Of a stretch of 64,000 nt of DNA, positions 8,959 to 16,923 are shown one piece after another. Below the pieces are notes generated by a model. The model saw only the letters and a program-made list of their open reading frames with translations. It was not told the origin of the DNA and ran no database searches. Origin of the DNA: Thermomonospora echinospora (GTDB lineage: Bacteria > Actinomycetota > Actinomycetes > Streptosporangiales > Streptosporangiaceae); the NCBI RefSeq assembly GCF_900108175.1, contig NZ_FNVO01000013.1:124001-188000 (forward strand). The letters are read 5' to 3'. The position numbers and the translations under genes were made by a program. Position 1 is the first letter of the stretch. Each line of letters starts with the position of its first letter.

Positions 8959-9714
8959 ATGGTTGTCTACGTGCTCGCTGCGGTGTCCGCGGTCGGGGTG
9001 GTGCTCCTCGCGAGCCGGCTGGTGCGGGGCACTCCCGACCCGGATCCGGACGGCCCCACCGTGGGGCACACCGGGTCCATGGTGTCCGCACTGTTCCTGC
9101 TGGCCTTCGCCATCGCGATCGTCGTGCCCTGGACGACGATCGACGCGGCCCGCCAGAACACCTACGCCGAGAGCCAGGCCGTCGCGGAGGCGTACTGGTC
9201 GGCCGCCCTGCTCCCCTCCCCCGTCCGCGAACGGACCCAGATGGGCCTGCGCGACTATGTCGAACTGGTGCGCGGCCAGGAGTGGGATCTGATGGCCGAC
9301 GGCCGGCTCAGCGGCGAGGGATGGGCCCGGCTCGAGCGGATGCGGCGCGAGGTCACCGCCCTGCGGGCCGAGGAGGACGAGGCCCGGGAGCATCGGACGG
9401 CGGTGCTCGACCACATCCGGGAGATCTCCGCCGCCCGCCGCCAGCGCGCGATGGACGCGGCCACCGCACCGCCCCCCGGCCTGCTGGTCATCACGGTGCT
9501 GACCGGTCTGGTGGTCGTGTTCCTGCCGTTCCTGTCCGGCGCCCGGCCGCGCGGCATGACGCTCGTGCCGCTGACGTTGATGAGCGCCCTACTGGCGATC
9601 GGGATCTACCTGGTCTTCGACATCTCCCAGGTCTTCTCCGGCGCCCTGGCGGTCCAGCCGGACGCGTTCACCGGCGTGCTGCCGGAGTTGCGGCGCATCT
9701 CGGCGGGCGGCTGA
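8959..9714 (+). CDS. DUF4239-type four-helix membrane protein
   Basis: A 251-residue protein with four predicted membrane segments: residues 1-20, about 42-60 (SALFLLAFAIAIVVPWT), about 172-190 (LLVITVLTGLVVVFLPFL) and about 200-220. A charged cytoplasmic helix of about 100 residues lies between the second and third. This layout and ISAARRQRAMDA before helix 3 match the DUF4239 (bestrophin-like) family, whose function is unknown. The stop is 2 nt before the next GTG, so the two genes are almost certainly cotranscribed and coupled. Confidence 0.75.
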   Translation: MVVYVLAAVSAVGVVLLASRLVRGTPDPDPDGPTVGHTGSMVSALFLLAFAIAIVVPWTTIDAARQNTYAESQAVAEAYWSAALLPSPVRERTQMGLRDYVELVRGQEWDLMADGRLSGEGWARLERMRREVTALRAEEDEAREHRTAVLDHIREISAARRQRAMDAATAPPPGLLVITVLTGLVVVFLPFLSGARPRGMTLVPLTLMSALLAIGIYLVFDISQVFSGALAVQPDAFTGVLPELRRISAGG

Positions 9715-9716
9715 GC

Positions 9717-10343
9717 GTGCGCGCCCTGTCCTCGGCCGTCCTGGCCGCCGCTCTGCTCGTCCTGGCCGCCGCCCTGCCCGTCGTCCCGGCCGCCGCCGAG
9801 ACGTCCCGGCCGGCCGCGGTGGCGGGTCCGGGCATCTGCCTCCGCCTCGACCTCCTCGTGAAGATCCGGATCAGGATCGGCGACGCGTCCTGCGACCACC
9901 CGCCGAAGCCGAAGCCACCGAAGCCCCCAAAGCCCTCAAAACCGTGCCCGCCGAAGCCCTCGCCGACTCCACCGGAGCCACCGCCTCCTCCGAAGCCCTC
10001 ACCGTCCCCGCCAAAGCCGTCCCCGCCGAAACCGTCTCCACCGAAACCGTCCCCACCGCAGTCGCCCGAGCCGACGACTCCCCCGCCCACGCGGTCACCG
10101 TCGCCCACCAGGTCGGCGATACCGCCGGACCGACCGCGGGCGGCCAACATACGGCCGGTCCTCCCCCGGCCCGTCGTGCCGGAGCCCTCGGTGGTGCCGA
10201 GTCCTTCTCCGACGGTGCGCCTCCAGCAGGTGCAGCGTCCGACGGTCCCGGAGCGGCGGCGCAACCCGATGGGCACGGTCCTGGTGATCGTGGTGCTGGC
10301 CGTCGCCATCGCCTGCGGCACCGTCCTGGCCTTCAGCCGGTAA
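9717..10343 (+). CDS. Exported proline-rich protein with C-terminal anchor
   Basis: A 208-residue protein with no recognised enzyme domain. It has an N-terminal signal peptide (RALSSAVLAAALLVLAAALP...AAA), a short segment with two cysteines, and then a proline/lysine/serine-rich stretch (about residues 60-130) of repeated PPKPSPPKP units. A C-terminal transmembrane helix follows (TVLVIVVLAVAIACGTVLAF). Such topology suggests a cell-wall-spanning stalk held in the membrane. GTG 9717 begins 2 nt after the DUF4239 stop, pointing to a joint role at the envelope. The reverse strand is also open (glycine-rich), but it lacks a start context and signal peptide. Confidence 0.68.
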   Translation: MRALSSAVLAAALLVLAAALPVVPAAAETSRPAAVAGPGICLRLDLLVKIRIRIGDASCDHPPKPKPPKPPKPSKPCPPKPSPTPPEPPPPPKPSPSPPKPSPPKPSPPKPSPPQSPEPTTPPPTRSPSPTRSAIPPDRPRAANIRPVLPRPVVPEPSVVPSPSPTVRLQQVQRPTVPERRRNPMGTVLVIVVLAVAIACGTVLAFSR

Positions 10344-10526
10344 GCCCCGCGTCCGGCCTGCTCCGGCCCGTCCCGTCCGGCAAGCCGGGGCCGAGCCGGA
10401 GCAGGCCGGACACATACGCCGAACGGGCCAGGGCGTAGCCGTGCGTTGAGCGGACCGAAGTGAAGGACCTACGCCGAACGAACCGAAGCAGAGGGCCTAT
10501 GCCGAACGGGCCTGGGCGGGGGCGTG
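10344..10526. other. Short repeat-rich gap between convergent genes
   Basis: Three imperfect copies of a TACGCCGAACGGGCC-like segment (near 10415, 10470 and 10500) lie between the proline-rich gene and the convergent flavoprotein gene. No gene seen. Confidence 0.5.
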
Positions 10527-11360
10527 TCAGCGGGGGAATCGGTTCCGGGGCGGCCGTGCGGTCAGCTCGTCATAGCCGAACACCGGGCCGTTCCGGCAGG
10601 CGAGCAACGCCAGGTCACCCGAACCGGTGGCCCGGGGGCCGACCCGGCAACCTCCGCAAACCGCGTCCGTGCAACGGATGAGCGAGTGGGCCGACAGTTG
10701 GATCCGGTGCGCCGCGAGCCCGTGTCCAGCCAGCGCGTGAGCGGCCTCCATCATCATCGGCATCGGCCCGGCCAGCATCGCCACCGTATCGGGCGGCAGG
10801 GACGGCAAGTCCTGGACGACGCCGGCCATGGACAGGCCCGACCCGGCGGCGATGGTGACGTCCATTCCCCGCGCCACCCACAGATCAGCGTCAGAGTGCA
10901 GCGGAAGGGATTCGGGCGTGCGGCCGCCCGCCCACAACTTTGTCCCGGTGTAGCGGGCCGTGCCCGACAGCACCTGGTCCAGCACCGGCCGCAGCGCGGC
11001 CAGCCCCGCCTCCCAGGCGACGAGCAGCAGTGTCCGCCCGGCCGCGGCCGCCAGGTCCCATCCGGTGCCGAACGGGCCGTGCACCGCCAGTACCGTGCCA
11101 GGCTCTCCCAGGGGGCCTCCGCAGGGCACCCGCAGCGTGGTTACCTCCAGGTCGCAGGAGGCGCCTCCGGTGACGGCCGCAACCCGCACTCCCGCCTCGG
11201 TCTGCAGCACCCAGTACTGTCCCGGCAGCGCCCGCGGGACGGGCGCGTCCGCCTCCAGCGGCGTGAGGACGAGCGACACCATGCCGGCGGTGAGAGGGTA
11301 CCGGGCCAGCACCCGATACGGCCGGGCCCTCATTCCCGATGCCCGTTCGTCATCCGGCAT
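10527..11360 (-). CDS. PyrK/HydG-like FAD and [2Fe-2S] electron-transfer flavoprotein
   Basis: A 277-residue ferredoxin-reductase-type protein. A flavin-binding barrel comes first (PGQYWVLQTEAGVRVAAV), then a nucleotide-binding region (LLLVAWEAGLAALRPVL, LWAGGRTPE). The C-terminus carries a cysteine set, Cys230-x4-Cys235-x2-Cys238...Cys255 (CTDAVCGGC), as in the iron-sulfur subunit of dihydroorotate dehydrogenase B (PyrK) and hydrogenase gamma subunits. It would pass electrons between NAD(P)H and a partner, but no PyrD or hydrogenase gene is nearby, so it is an orphan here. ATG 11360 is preferred because GGGAGGA lies 8 nt upstream; ATG 11333 is an alternative. Confidence 0.75.
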   Translation of the reverse strand: MPDDERASGMRARPYRVLARYPLTAGMVSLVLTPLEADAPVPRALPGQYWVLQTEAGVRVAAVTGGASCDLEVTTLRVPCGGPLGEPGTVLAVHGPFGTGWDLAAAAGRTLLLVAWEAGLAALRPVLDQVLSGTARYTGTKLWAGGRTPESLPLHSDADLWVARGMDVTIAAGSGLSMAGVVQDLPSLPPDTVAMLAGPMPMMMEAAHALAGHGLAAHRIQLSAHSLIRCTDAVCGGCRVGPRATGSGDLALLACRNGPVFGYDELTARPPRNRFPR

Positions 11361-11986
11361 GCCTCGATCCTCCCGTGGAGTCACCGATCATCCTGCCCCG
11401 GGCCGCTCCTCCCCGGCCAGGGGCCATGGTCCCGGACCGGCCCGGTCCGGGACCGGCCGTCCCGGCCGCCGGGAACCTCCAAGATCGTTCCCAACTGCCG
11501 CCGGGACCATGCGACCACCCGAACGAAAACCTCGTTTCCACCATAGAGGCCGGCCCGCGCCAGATGATCGCCGGGCATGCCACCACCGGGACGGCAGCCG
11601 CCGGTACCGGTCCGCCATGCCCTGTTTCAACGAAGGTGGTGCGAGTCCGAGGCCATGGCCTGGGCCGCATCAGATCGAGTGAGACGACCCAGGTCGCCTG
11701 CGCCTCGGTGAACCTGATGCCGGCAAGGCGCAACGGCCGTTCGCTCAAGCCGGCTGCCGGTCCTTTCGCCCCGCGTTGCGGGGGTGGTGTCAGGGGCATG
11801 GCCGGCATCGCTTTGGTCGCCGCGTAGTCAGAGACTTACGGAGTAGTCAGAGACTTACGGACGTGCCGGACCGTGGAGACCTGGGCGGGCTGGCCAGACC
11901 GGACGGCGGCATCGACTTCATGGACACCGGGATCAGGGGCCGGAACCTCGGCGTCGGGAGCTTGGTGCGGATCCGCGCTGTTGGTC
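11361..11986. other. Gap of 626 bp, no convincing gene
   Basis: Both strands carry open frames, but none has a ribosome site or a recognisable product. It contains the 19-bp tandem repeat at 11824. It could be decayed sequence downstream of the disrupted EVE-like gene. Confidence 0.45.
11824..11861. repeat. 19-bp tandem duplication
   Basis: GTAGTCAGAGACTTACGGA occurs twice in direct succession (11824-11842 and 11843-11861). It is much less GC-rich than its surroundings. Confidence 0.95.
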
Positions 11987-12476
11987 TCAGCCTCGGCCGC
12001 TGATTCGCCGGGCTCTGGCCCGGTATCCATCCAGGTGTTCGGCAGGGTCGCCCGCCAGGGGCTCCAGTGCCCGCGTCAGCAGCTCCGCGTCTCCGGCGGG
12101 CAGCCGCAGCAACGGGCGCCGCAGCCGTACGCTCCAGGACCGGGCGTCGGGGAACGCCTCCAGCCGCTCCACCAGAGGCTGCAGCTCCACCCCGCTCCCC
12201 CACGGGGCCAGCGCCTCGATCCGCAGCTCGCAGCCGCGCGGGAACGAGCGCTCCCCGAACACCACGGGCTCGTCCAGCGCGACGACCGGCGAGGCCACGA
12301 CCGCCCGGGCGATCACCCGTCCCCGATCCCGCGTCGGGTTCCCGAACGCCCCACGCGTGGCGTACACCAGCAGGGTGTCGCCTTCGGCGAGCCGGTCCAC
12401 CTCGGCCCGGGCCGTCGGCGGGAACGCCATCCGCCGCTCGTCCAGCACCCACGCGATGGCGTCACGGTCCCCCAGG
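11987..12476 (-). pseudogene. EVE/PUA-like domain gene, 5' end displaced by IS605 insertion
   Basis: The frame reads LGDRDAIAWVLDERRMAFP, then GDTLLVYATRGAFGNPTRDRGRVIARAVV and a C-terminal helical part. I take this as a PUA-like/EVE-type modified-base or nucleotide-binding protein of about 170 residues; the family call is by resemblance. It has lost its start. Everything upstream of the LGDRD codons belongs to the IS right end, whose hairpin would encode a spurious MESPGFSRGEE leader. The missing 5' end is visible at 14282-14260: GTG AAC GAG TGC TAC TTG CTG AT. Joining it to the C at 12476 restores MNECYLL-ILGDRDAIAW in frame. It is probably inactive unless translated from a start within the IS. 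Confidence 0.72.
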
Positions 12477-12640
12477 TTGACTTCCTCCCCACGGCTAAAG
12501 CCGGGGGATTCCAACCAGCTCGAAAGCGAGTCGGACCGGTACTGCCTCGCGGGGTCCCGGGAGTTCCTGCTTCACCGACCGGGTAACCCCGAGGTCTCCA
12601 CAGGCTGGCACGGCGTGTCCCGCCGCGCTGAGGATGTTCT
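12477..12640 (-). ncRNA. Predicted omegaRNA (right-end guide RNA of TnpB)
   Basis: In IS605 elements the 3' part of tnpB and the right end are transcribed as the TnpB guide RNA, whose guide is the first bases of flanking host DNA. By position it covers the tnpB tail and the hairpin at 12487-12507. The guide would begin at 12476 and read CCTGGGGGACCGTGAC into the split EVE-like gene. The 5' end shown is a rough guess from family size. Confidence 0.4.
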
Positions 12641-13736
12641 TCGCGGCGTTCACGTCGGCGTGGCCCCGGTGGCCGCAGGCCGTGCACACGAAGACCGCTT
12701 GGCTCTCGCGGTTCTTGGCGTCCACGTGCCCGCACCGGTTGCACGTCTGCGACGTGTACGCGGGGTCGACCAGGACCACTTGGGTGCCGGTCGAGCGTGC
12801 TGCGTTACGGATGGCCAGCTCCATGCGGTGCCAGCCCTTGTCGAGGATCGCCCGGTTCAGTCCGGCCTTCTGGCGGACGTTGCGGCCGGGCTCGGCCTCG
12901 GTGCCTTTGGCGGAGGCCGTCATGTTCTTGGTACGGAGGTCTTCCAGGACGACCACGCTGTGGCGGGCGGTGAGGCGGTTCGCGGTCCAGGCGGTGAAGT
13001 CGGCGCGCCGGTCGGTGACCCGGACCATGATCCGGCTCATCGAGGCAACCGTCTTGCGGCGGTTGGCCGAACCCTTCCGGGTACGAGCGAGGCGCTGCTG
13101 AAGACGCCGGTACCGGGTCTTCTCCCCGGTGGTGGCGAACTCGCGGTCGTAGAACTTGCCGGTGCTCGTGGTCGCCGCGACGACAACGCCCCGGTCGATC
13201 CCGACAGGCGTGCCCGCGTGATGCCCGGGGGGCAAAACACCGTCCTCGACGAGGAAGGAGATGTACCAGTGCCCGGCCTTGCGGGACACGGTGGCGGAGC
13301 GGACCTCACCGCCCGGGTGCCGGGACCAGCGGAAGACGACCCAGCCCAGCTTGGGCAGCTTCGCCCGCCCCCGCTTGCGGTTCAGCCGCTCCACGGTGAT
13401 GAGGTTCCCCGCCGGGAACCTGAACGAGGGGTTCCAGCGGGTCTTGGAGCGCCAACCGACCTTGAATGTGCCGTGGGTCCGGCACGCCTTGTCGAGGTCC
13501 TTCAGCGTCTGCTGGAGAACGTGCGAGGGGGCCGCGCGCAGCCACTCGTGCTCGCGCTTGGCGTCGGCGAGCTCGGCGGCTTGGGGGACGTAGTTCATCC
13601 ACGCCCCGCGCCGCCGGTACTCCCGGCGCTGCTCCAAAGCGGTGTTCCACACCGACCGGCAGATGTTGCCGAACTCCTCGGCCATCTCGGCCTGCTCAGC
13701 CGTGAGGCTCAGGCGGTACTTCCTGCCCACCAGCAT
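12495..13736 (-). CDS. tnpB: TnpB, RNA-guided DNA endonuclease of IS605
   Basis: A 413-residue TnpB (Cas12 ancestor). The RuvC triad is complete: Asp181 in GIDRGV, Glu265 in VVLEDLRTKNM and Asp361 in GHADVNAAKN. A zinc ribbon Cys332-x2-Cys335...Cys351-x2-Cys354 precedes the last motif. The length is near the usual 380-420 residues, with no frameshift. ATG 13736 lies 13 nt after the tnpA stop. TnpB proteins use an RNA made from the element's right end and cut DNA beside the element's own target motif, which favours retention of the element. Its stop codon lies inside the right-end hairpin, as is usual. Confidence 0.93.
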   Translation of the reverse strand: MLVGRKYRLSLTAEQAEMAEEFGNICRSVWNTALEQRREYRRRGAWMNYVPQAAELADAKREHEWLRAAPSHVLQQTLKDLDKACRTHGTFKVGWRSKTRWNPSFRFPAGNLITVERLNRKRGRAKLPKLGWVVFRWSRHPGGEVRSATVSRKAGHWYISFLVEDGVLPPGHHAGTPVGIDRGVVVAATTSTGKFYDREFATTGEKTRYRRLQQRLARTRKGSANRRKTVASMSRIMVRVTDRRADFTAWTANRLTARHSVVVLEDLRTKNMTASAKGTEAEPGRNVRQKAGLNRAILDKGWHRMELAIRNAARSTGTQVVLVDPAYTSQTCNRCGHVDAKNRESQAVFVCTACGHRGHADVNAAKNILSAAGHAVPACGDLGVTRSVKQELPGPREAVPVRLAFELVGIPRL

Positions 13737-13749
13737 GGGACACCCCCTC

Positions 13750-14148
13750 TCAGACGTTCTTCTGGTTCTCGAGGTACTTGTTCACGACATCCAAAGGCGC
13801 GCCGCCGACGGTGGCGACGAAGTAGCTGTTGGTCCACAACGTCGGCAGGCGCGACTTCAGCGCCGGGAACTCCTCCCTCAGCACGCGAGAAGACCGTCCC
13901 TTGATCGCTTTGACGAGCCGGTGCACGCCGAACTGCGGGTCGACCTCCACCAGGAGGTGAACGTGGTCCGGCATGACCTCCAGCTCGACCAGCCACGCGC
14001 CTTTCTCGGCGACGACTTCCCGGACGATCTCCTTCAGCCGCGCCTCGATCGGTCCGTCCAACACGCGGCGCCGGTACTTCGGGCACCACACCACGTGAAA
14101 GGCGCACTGGAACGTGATGTTGGCGTTCGAGCGCAAGGTAACCGCCAC
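13750..14148 (-). CDS. tnpA: TnpA, Y1/HUH transposase of IS605
   Basis: A 132-residue REP-type HUH single-strand transposase. The metal-binding HUH pair is His62-x-His64 in MPDHVHLLVEV and the nucleophile is Tyr125 in VVNKYLENQ. Length and motif spacing match active IS200/IS605 TnpA, which excises and joins single-stranded circles at the lagging strand. The start is a GTG at 14148. It lies directly before tnpB on the same strand. Confidence 0.93.
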   Translation of the reverse strand: MAVTLRSNANITFQCAFHVVWCPKYRRRVLDGPIEARLKEIVREVVAEKGAWLVELEVMPDHVHLLVEVDPQFGVHRLVKAIKGRSSRVLREEFPALKSRLPTLWTNSYFVATVGGAPLDVVNKYLENQKNV

Positions 14149-14259
14149 GAACCTGACTATACAGTGTGGAGCTATCTAATGGTGGGCTGGTGCGGGCATC
14201 GCCGTGGGACGGCTATCCCCAGGGCTAAAACCCGGGATCTGCGCCGCTACCGAGAACAG

Positions 14260-14282
14260 ATCAGCAAGTAGCACTCGTTCAC
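14260..14282 (-). pseudogene. Displaced 5' end of the EVE-like gene
   Basis: Seven codons plus two bases (GTG AAC GAG TGC TAC TTG CTG AT) end exactly where the IS begins. They complete the gene whose body lies at 12476-11987. No strong Shine-Dalgarno is visible before the GTG. Confidence 0.6.
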
Positions 14283-14382
14283 AGCCCAACCGTAGCGGGA
14301 GCCGCCGCACCTGCGGCGATCTTCCGCGGGCGTCCCGGGAGCGCGGTGCGGGGCTCACGGCGCGGCGCTCACGGCGCGGGGC

Positions 14383-14769
14383 TCACAAGGCGTGCTGGCC
14401 GGTCCGTACGATCTCGCGGCCCAGCGGCATCAGCGAGATCGGGATCATCTTGAGGTTGGCGACGCCGAACGGGATGCCGATGATCGTCAGCATCAGCAGC
14501 GCCCCGGTGACCAGGTGCGTCAGCGCCAGCCACCAGCCGACGACGATGATCCAGATGACGTTGCCGAGCAGGGAGAAGGTCCCCGCGCCCGGTCTGTGCA
14601 CCGTGGTCCTGCCGAACGGCCACAGCACGTAGTTCGCGATCCGGAACGAGGCGATGCCGAACGGGATCGTAATGATGAGGATGCAGCAGATGACACCGGC
14701 GGCCACGTACCCGAGGGCCAGCCAGAACCCGGCGAGCACCAGCCACAGGACGTTCAGGAGCGTCCGCAT
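14383..14769 (-). CDS. YccF-family inner membrane protein
   Basis: A 128-residue membrane protein made of two similar halves. Each half ends in the YccF signature: IPFGIASFRIANYVLWPFGR (about 36-55) and IPFGVANLKMIPISLMPLGR (about 99-118). Three to four hydrophobic segments precede them. YccF proteins are widespread and of unknown function. The first ATG is used, with no clear ribosome site. It stands alone, 93 bp after the lipoprotein gene. Confidence 0.88.
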   Translation of the reverse strand: MRTLLNVLWLVLAGFWLALGYVAAGVICCILIITIPFGIASFRIANYVLWPFGRTTVHRPGAGTFSLLGNVIWIIVVGWWLALTHLVTGALLMLTIIGIPFGVANLKMIPISLMPLGREIVRTGQHAL

Positions 14770-14861
14770 GAGACCAGTCTAGAAGCCGGTCACCTGCCGT
14801 GGTCGTCCACAATCCCCGGGTAGCGGACGGTCGGCGTGGACGGTCCGGGCCGTTGCCGGGG

Positions 14862-15428
14862 CTACGGCGGTGACGTGGGGAGCTGCGGGGTGGCGTGGAT
14901 GATCTTCAGCGGGGCTCGGCCGTACCTGCGGGGCAGTTCCCGGGTGGCCTTGGCGACATCGTCGGTGCCGACCACGACGGCGGTGCCGTCCGGGCGGACG
15001 GCGAGCGAGGTGATCGAGACGCCGCGCTCGCGCCAGTAGCCGGTGTCGTCGCGCAGGCGTGCGGCCAGCCGGTCCAGCTCCCGGGCCGAATGCGGGGCGT
15101 CGTGCAACCGGGTCGGGACGTCGCCGAAGCGGGCGCGCAGGTCCGCGTCCAGCGCGCTGGAAGGGCGCCGGTAGACGATCACGACGGACCGGGACGGGTC
15201 GATCTCGACGCCCGCGTAGTGGTCGGGGAAGGAACGTCGCAGATGGGCGTCGATGCGTGCCGCGGCGGACGCCAGCGCCGACTGGTCGGGCAGCGGGGAA
15301 TGGCTGCTCGACCGGCTGCCCGGCGACTGCCCGGGACCGCCGGAGGTCGAGGTGCCGCATGCCGCGGCGGCGACCGGAAGGACGGCCAGCGCCAGCGCGG
15401 CGGCCACGGAACGGGCTTTGCTGTCCAT
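14862..15428 (-). CDS. Lipoprotein resembling the neighbouring protease propeptide
   Basis: A 188-residue lipoprotein with signal peptide and lipobox ending at Cys24 (VAAAAC) and a Ser/Gly linker to about residue 50. Residues 71-157 run parallel to residues 93-177 of the S1 protease encoded just upstream. Both have YAGV near the start, then RPS, R(F/R)xDVP, HSAR(E/Q)L, a Gly...IT strand, and PDGT/PDGS followed by a V-G/SG turn. S1A streptogrisin-type proteases need such pro-regions for folding and inhibition. I infer a free, membrane-tethered propeptide-like protein, perhaps a chaperone or inhibitor. It follows the protease gene on the same strand with a hairpin between them. Confidence 0.68.
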   Translation of the reverse strand: MDSKARSVAAALALAVLPVAAAACGTSTSGGPGQSPGSRSSSHSPLPDQSALASAAARIDAHLRRSFPDHYAGVEIDPSRSVVIVYRRPSSALDADLRARFGDVPTRLHDAPHSARELDRLAARLRDDTGYWRERGVSITSLAVRPDGTAVVVGTDDVAKATRELPRRYGRAPLKIIHATPQLPTSPP

Positions 15429-15462
15429 GTGATCATCTCCGCAGGTGGACGGGTACGGCGGA

Positions 15463-15491
15463 CGGGGCCAGGCACCTTCGCCCTGGCCCCG
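15463..15491 (-). terminator. Hairpin between protease and lipoprotein genes
   Basis: A 10-bp perfect GC stem (15463-15472 against 15482-15491), extendable past a bulge, lies just after the protease stop. It may end or attenuate transcription before the lipoprotein gene. Confidence 0.6.
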
Positions 15492-15519
15492 CCGTTCCCT
15501 GCCGTACGGACGGGATTCC

Positions 15520-16794
15520 TCAGCCGGTCACGATGGACACCCCGAAGGCGGCCACCGCGTTGCTCCACGGGGAGTAGTACATCCGCCAGGCGCAGGTCCG
15601 CCCGGAGGTGACGTAGCCGGTGCACGGGACGGAGGTGCCGGTGTCGATGGCGGTGTTGACGCCGGCCGCGTACACCTGGGCGGTGTTGGAGGAGTTGACC
15701 ACCTCGACCGCGCCGCCGCTGTCGCCCTGGCCGACGGCGTTGGTGTGGGCGGCCTGCTCGGCCATGACGGTGTTGTTGATCCAGTAGCCGACCCAGATGT
15801 TCACCCCGGTCTGCTTGACCTGGATGTTGCAGTTGGTGCCGGAGTAGGCGCCGGAGGTGCACACCCACAGGCCGACGTAACTGCCGATGGTGCCGATCAC
15901 CGGGTTGCTGAACTCGTTGGAGGTGTTGCCGATCTGGTTGTTGAAGACCCGGCCGGCCGAGCGGGCGTTGATCAGCAGCACGTCACGGGCGTCGTCGTCG
16001 TTGGAGACGGCGCCCATGACCTCGCCCGTCGGGTCGGTGGCCGTGTTGCCCACCGCGGCGCAGTGCCCCGCCGAGAGCATCTTGGTCACCCCGGCGTGCA
16101 GCACGGCGAACCCGGTCGAGCAGCCGCCGCCGTTGGCGGCGTTGCGCCAGGCCGCGCCACCCCACCACGGCGCGGAGTCGTTCCAGCGGGTGGCCAGGGC
16201 CGGCCGGACGCCCCGCTGGACGGTGACCGGCACGGACACCTCCTCGGCCGCCGCCCGGGCGGACTCGATCTCGGGCCCGGAGACGGTCAGGCCGGAGCCG
16301 TCGGGCGTGGGGGCGACCGCCGTGATCCGGCCGCCGGCCCGGCGGGTGAGCTTGGCGGCCTCGGCCGACAGCTGCCGGGCCGAGTGCCGCGCCGAGATGG
16401 TGCGGATGGGCACGTCCCTGCGCAGCCCGGTGACCAGGGCGTCGATGGACCGGGACGGCCGACCCTTCCAGTACAGACGCAGCTCGCGGTCCTCCGGCGC
16501 CAGCACGACGCCGGCGTAGCCGGAGCCGCCGCCGCTCCGCGCGGCCGCGGTGATGCGGTCGGCCGCGTTCACCAGCTTGTCCTGGAACGCCAGCAGCTCC
16601 TTCCAGGAGGCGAAGCCGCCCGGCACCGAGCCGGTCTGCTTGATGGCCTTGGTGGTCAGGTCCTTGTCGGGGGCTTGGGCGAGGACGGCCGGCATGCCAC
16701 CGGTCGCCGTGGCGACCAGTACGGCGGCCAGCGCCACCGCGGCACGGCGAACGATGCGCGGTGATGTGACGCCGGCCCGTGAGACGACCTTCAC
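15520..16794 (-). CDS. Secreted S1-family serine protease with propeptide
   Basis: A 424-residue extracellular protease precursor. A signal peptide (ALAAVLVATATGGMPAVLAQ) is followed by a pro-region (about 45-200). The chymotrypsin-fold domain has His244 in LSAGHC, Asp271 in DDARDVLLI and Ser359 in GQGDSGGAV. Cysteines at about 225/245 and 312/322 fit disulfides of actinobacterial S1 enzymes. It should be exported, processed and active outside the cell. The DNA upstream is unusually AT-rich and carries an inverted repeat, so expression is probably regulated. The next gene encodes a propeptide-like lipoprotein. Confidence 0.9.
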   Translation of the reverse strand: MKVVSRAGVTSPRIVRRAAVALAAVLVATATGGMPAVLAQAPDKDLTTKAIKQTGSVPGGFASWKELLAFQDKLVNAADRITAAARSGGGSGYAGVVLAPEDRELRLYWKGRPSRSIDALVTGLRRDVPIRTISARHSARQLSAEAAKLTRRAGGRITAVAPTPDGSGLTVSGPEIESARAAAEEVSVPVTVQRGVRPALATRWNDSAPWWGGAAWRNAANGGGCSTGFAVLHAGVTKMLSAGHCAAVGNTATDPTGEVMGAVSNDDDARDVLLINARSAGRVFNNQIGNTSNEFSNPVIGTIGSYVGLWVCTSGAYSGTNCNIQVKQTGVNIWVGYWINNTVMAEQAAHTNAVGQGDSGGAVEVVNSSNTAQVYAAGVNTAIDTGTSVPCTGYVTSGRTCAWRMYYSPWSNAVAAFGVSIVTG

Positions 16795-16890
16795 TGACTC
16801 CTCCGATCCGTTGCGAACTGAAGCAGCATCACTTTATCGATGTTGGAGCAGATCGAACGGTTTGCAATATGTGGGCGACATGCAACAGAA

Positions 16891-16923
16891 TTACCACCTT
16901 GACATGCCACGAAGAAGTGGTAA
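16891..16923. promoter_or_regulatory. Inverted repeat upstream of the protease gene
   Basis: TTACCAC (16891-16897) and GTGGTAA (16917-16923) form a perfect 7-bp inverted repeat 19 nt apart in an AT-rich island about 100 bp before the protease start. It could be an operator or an RNA hairpin. Transcription factor unknown. Confidence 0.4.

Larger units (their letters stand above)
12477..14259 (-). mobile_element. IS200/IS605-family element (tnpA + tnpB), 1783 bp
   Basis: A complete element transcribed leftwards, with tnpA then tnpB. The right end has a subterminal hairpin (12487-12507) and ends in TCAA (minus strand, 12480-12477), like the right cleavage tetranucleotide of IS608. The left end is inferred at 14259, just after CTGAT on the minus strand; an imperfect hairpin lies inside it (about 14213-14237). 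There is no target duplication, as expected for single-strand HUH transposition. The boundary is fixed by the in-frame repair of the split host gene. The element looks intact and possibly active. Confidence 0.82.

Noticed and set aside
11350-11808. 152-codon minus frame as a gene or transposase remnant
   Set aside because: No ribosome site, no recognisable motif, and composition is like the intergenic sequence around it.
12357-13904. Plus-strand frame through the IS605 genes
   Set aside because: Antisense to tnpB and tnpA, both of which have intact motifs.
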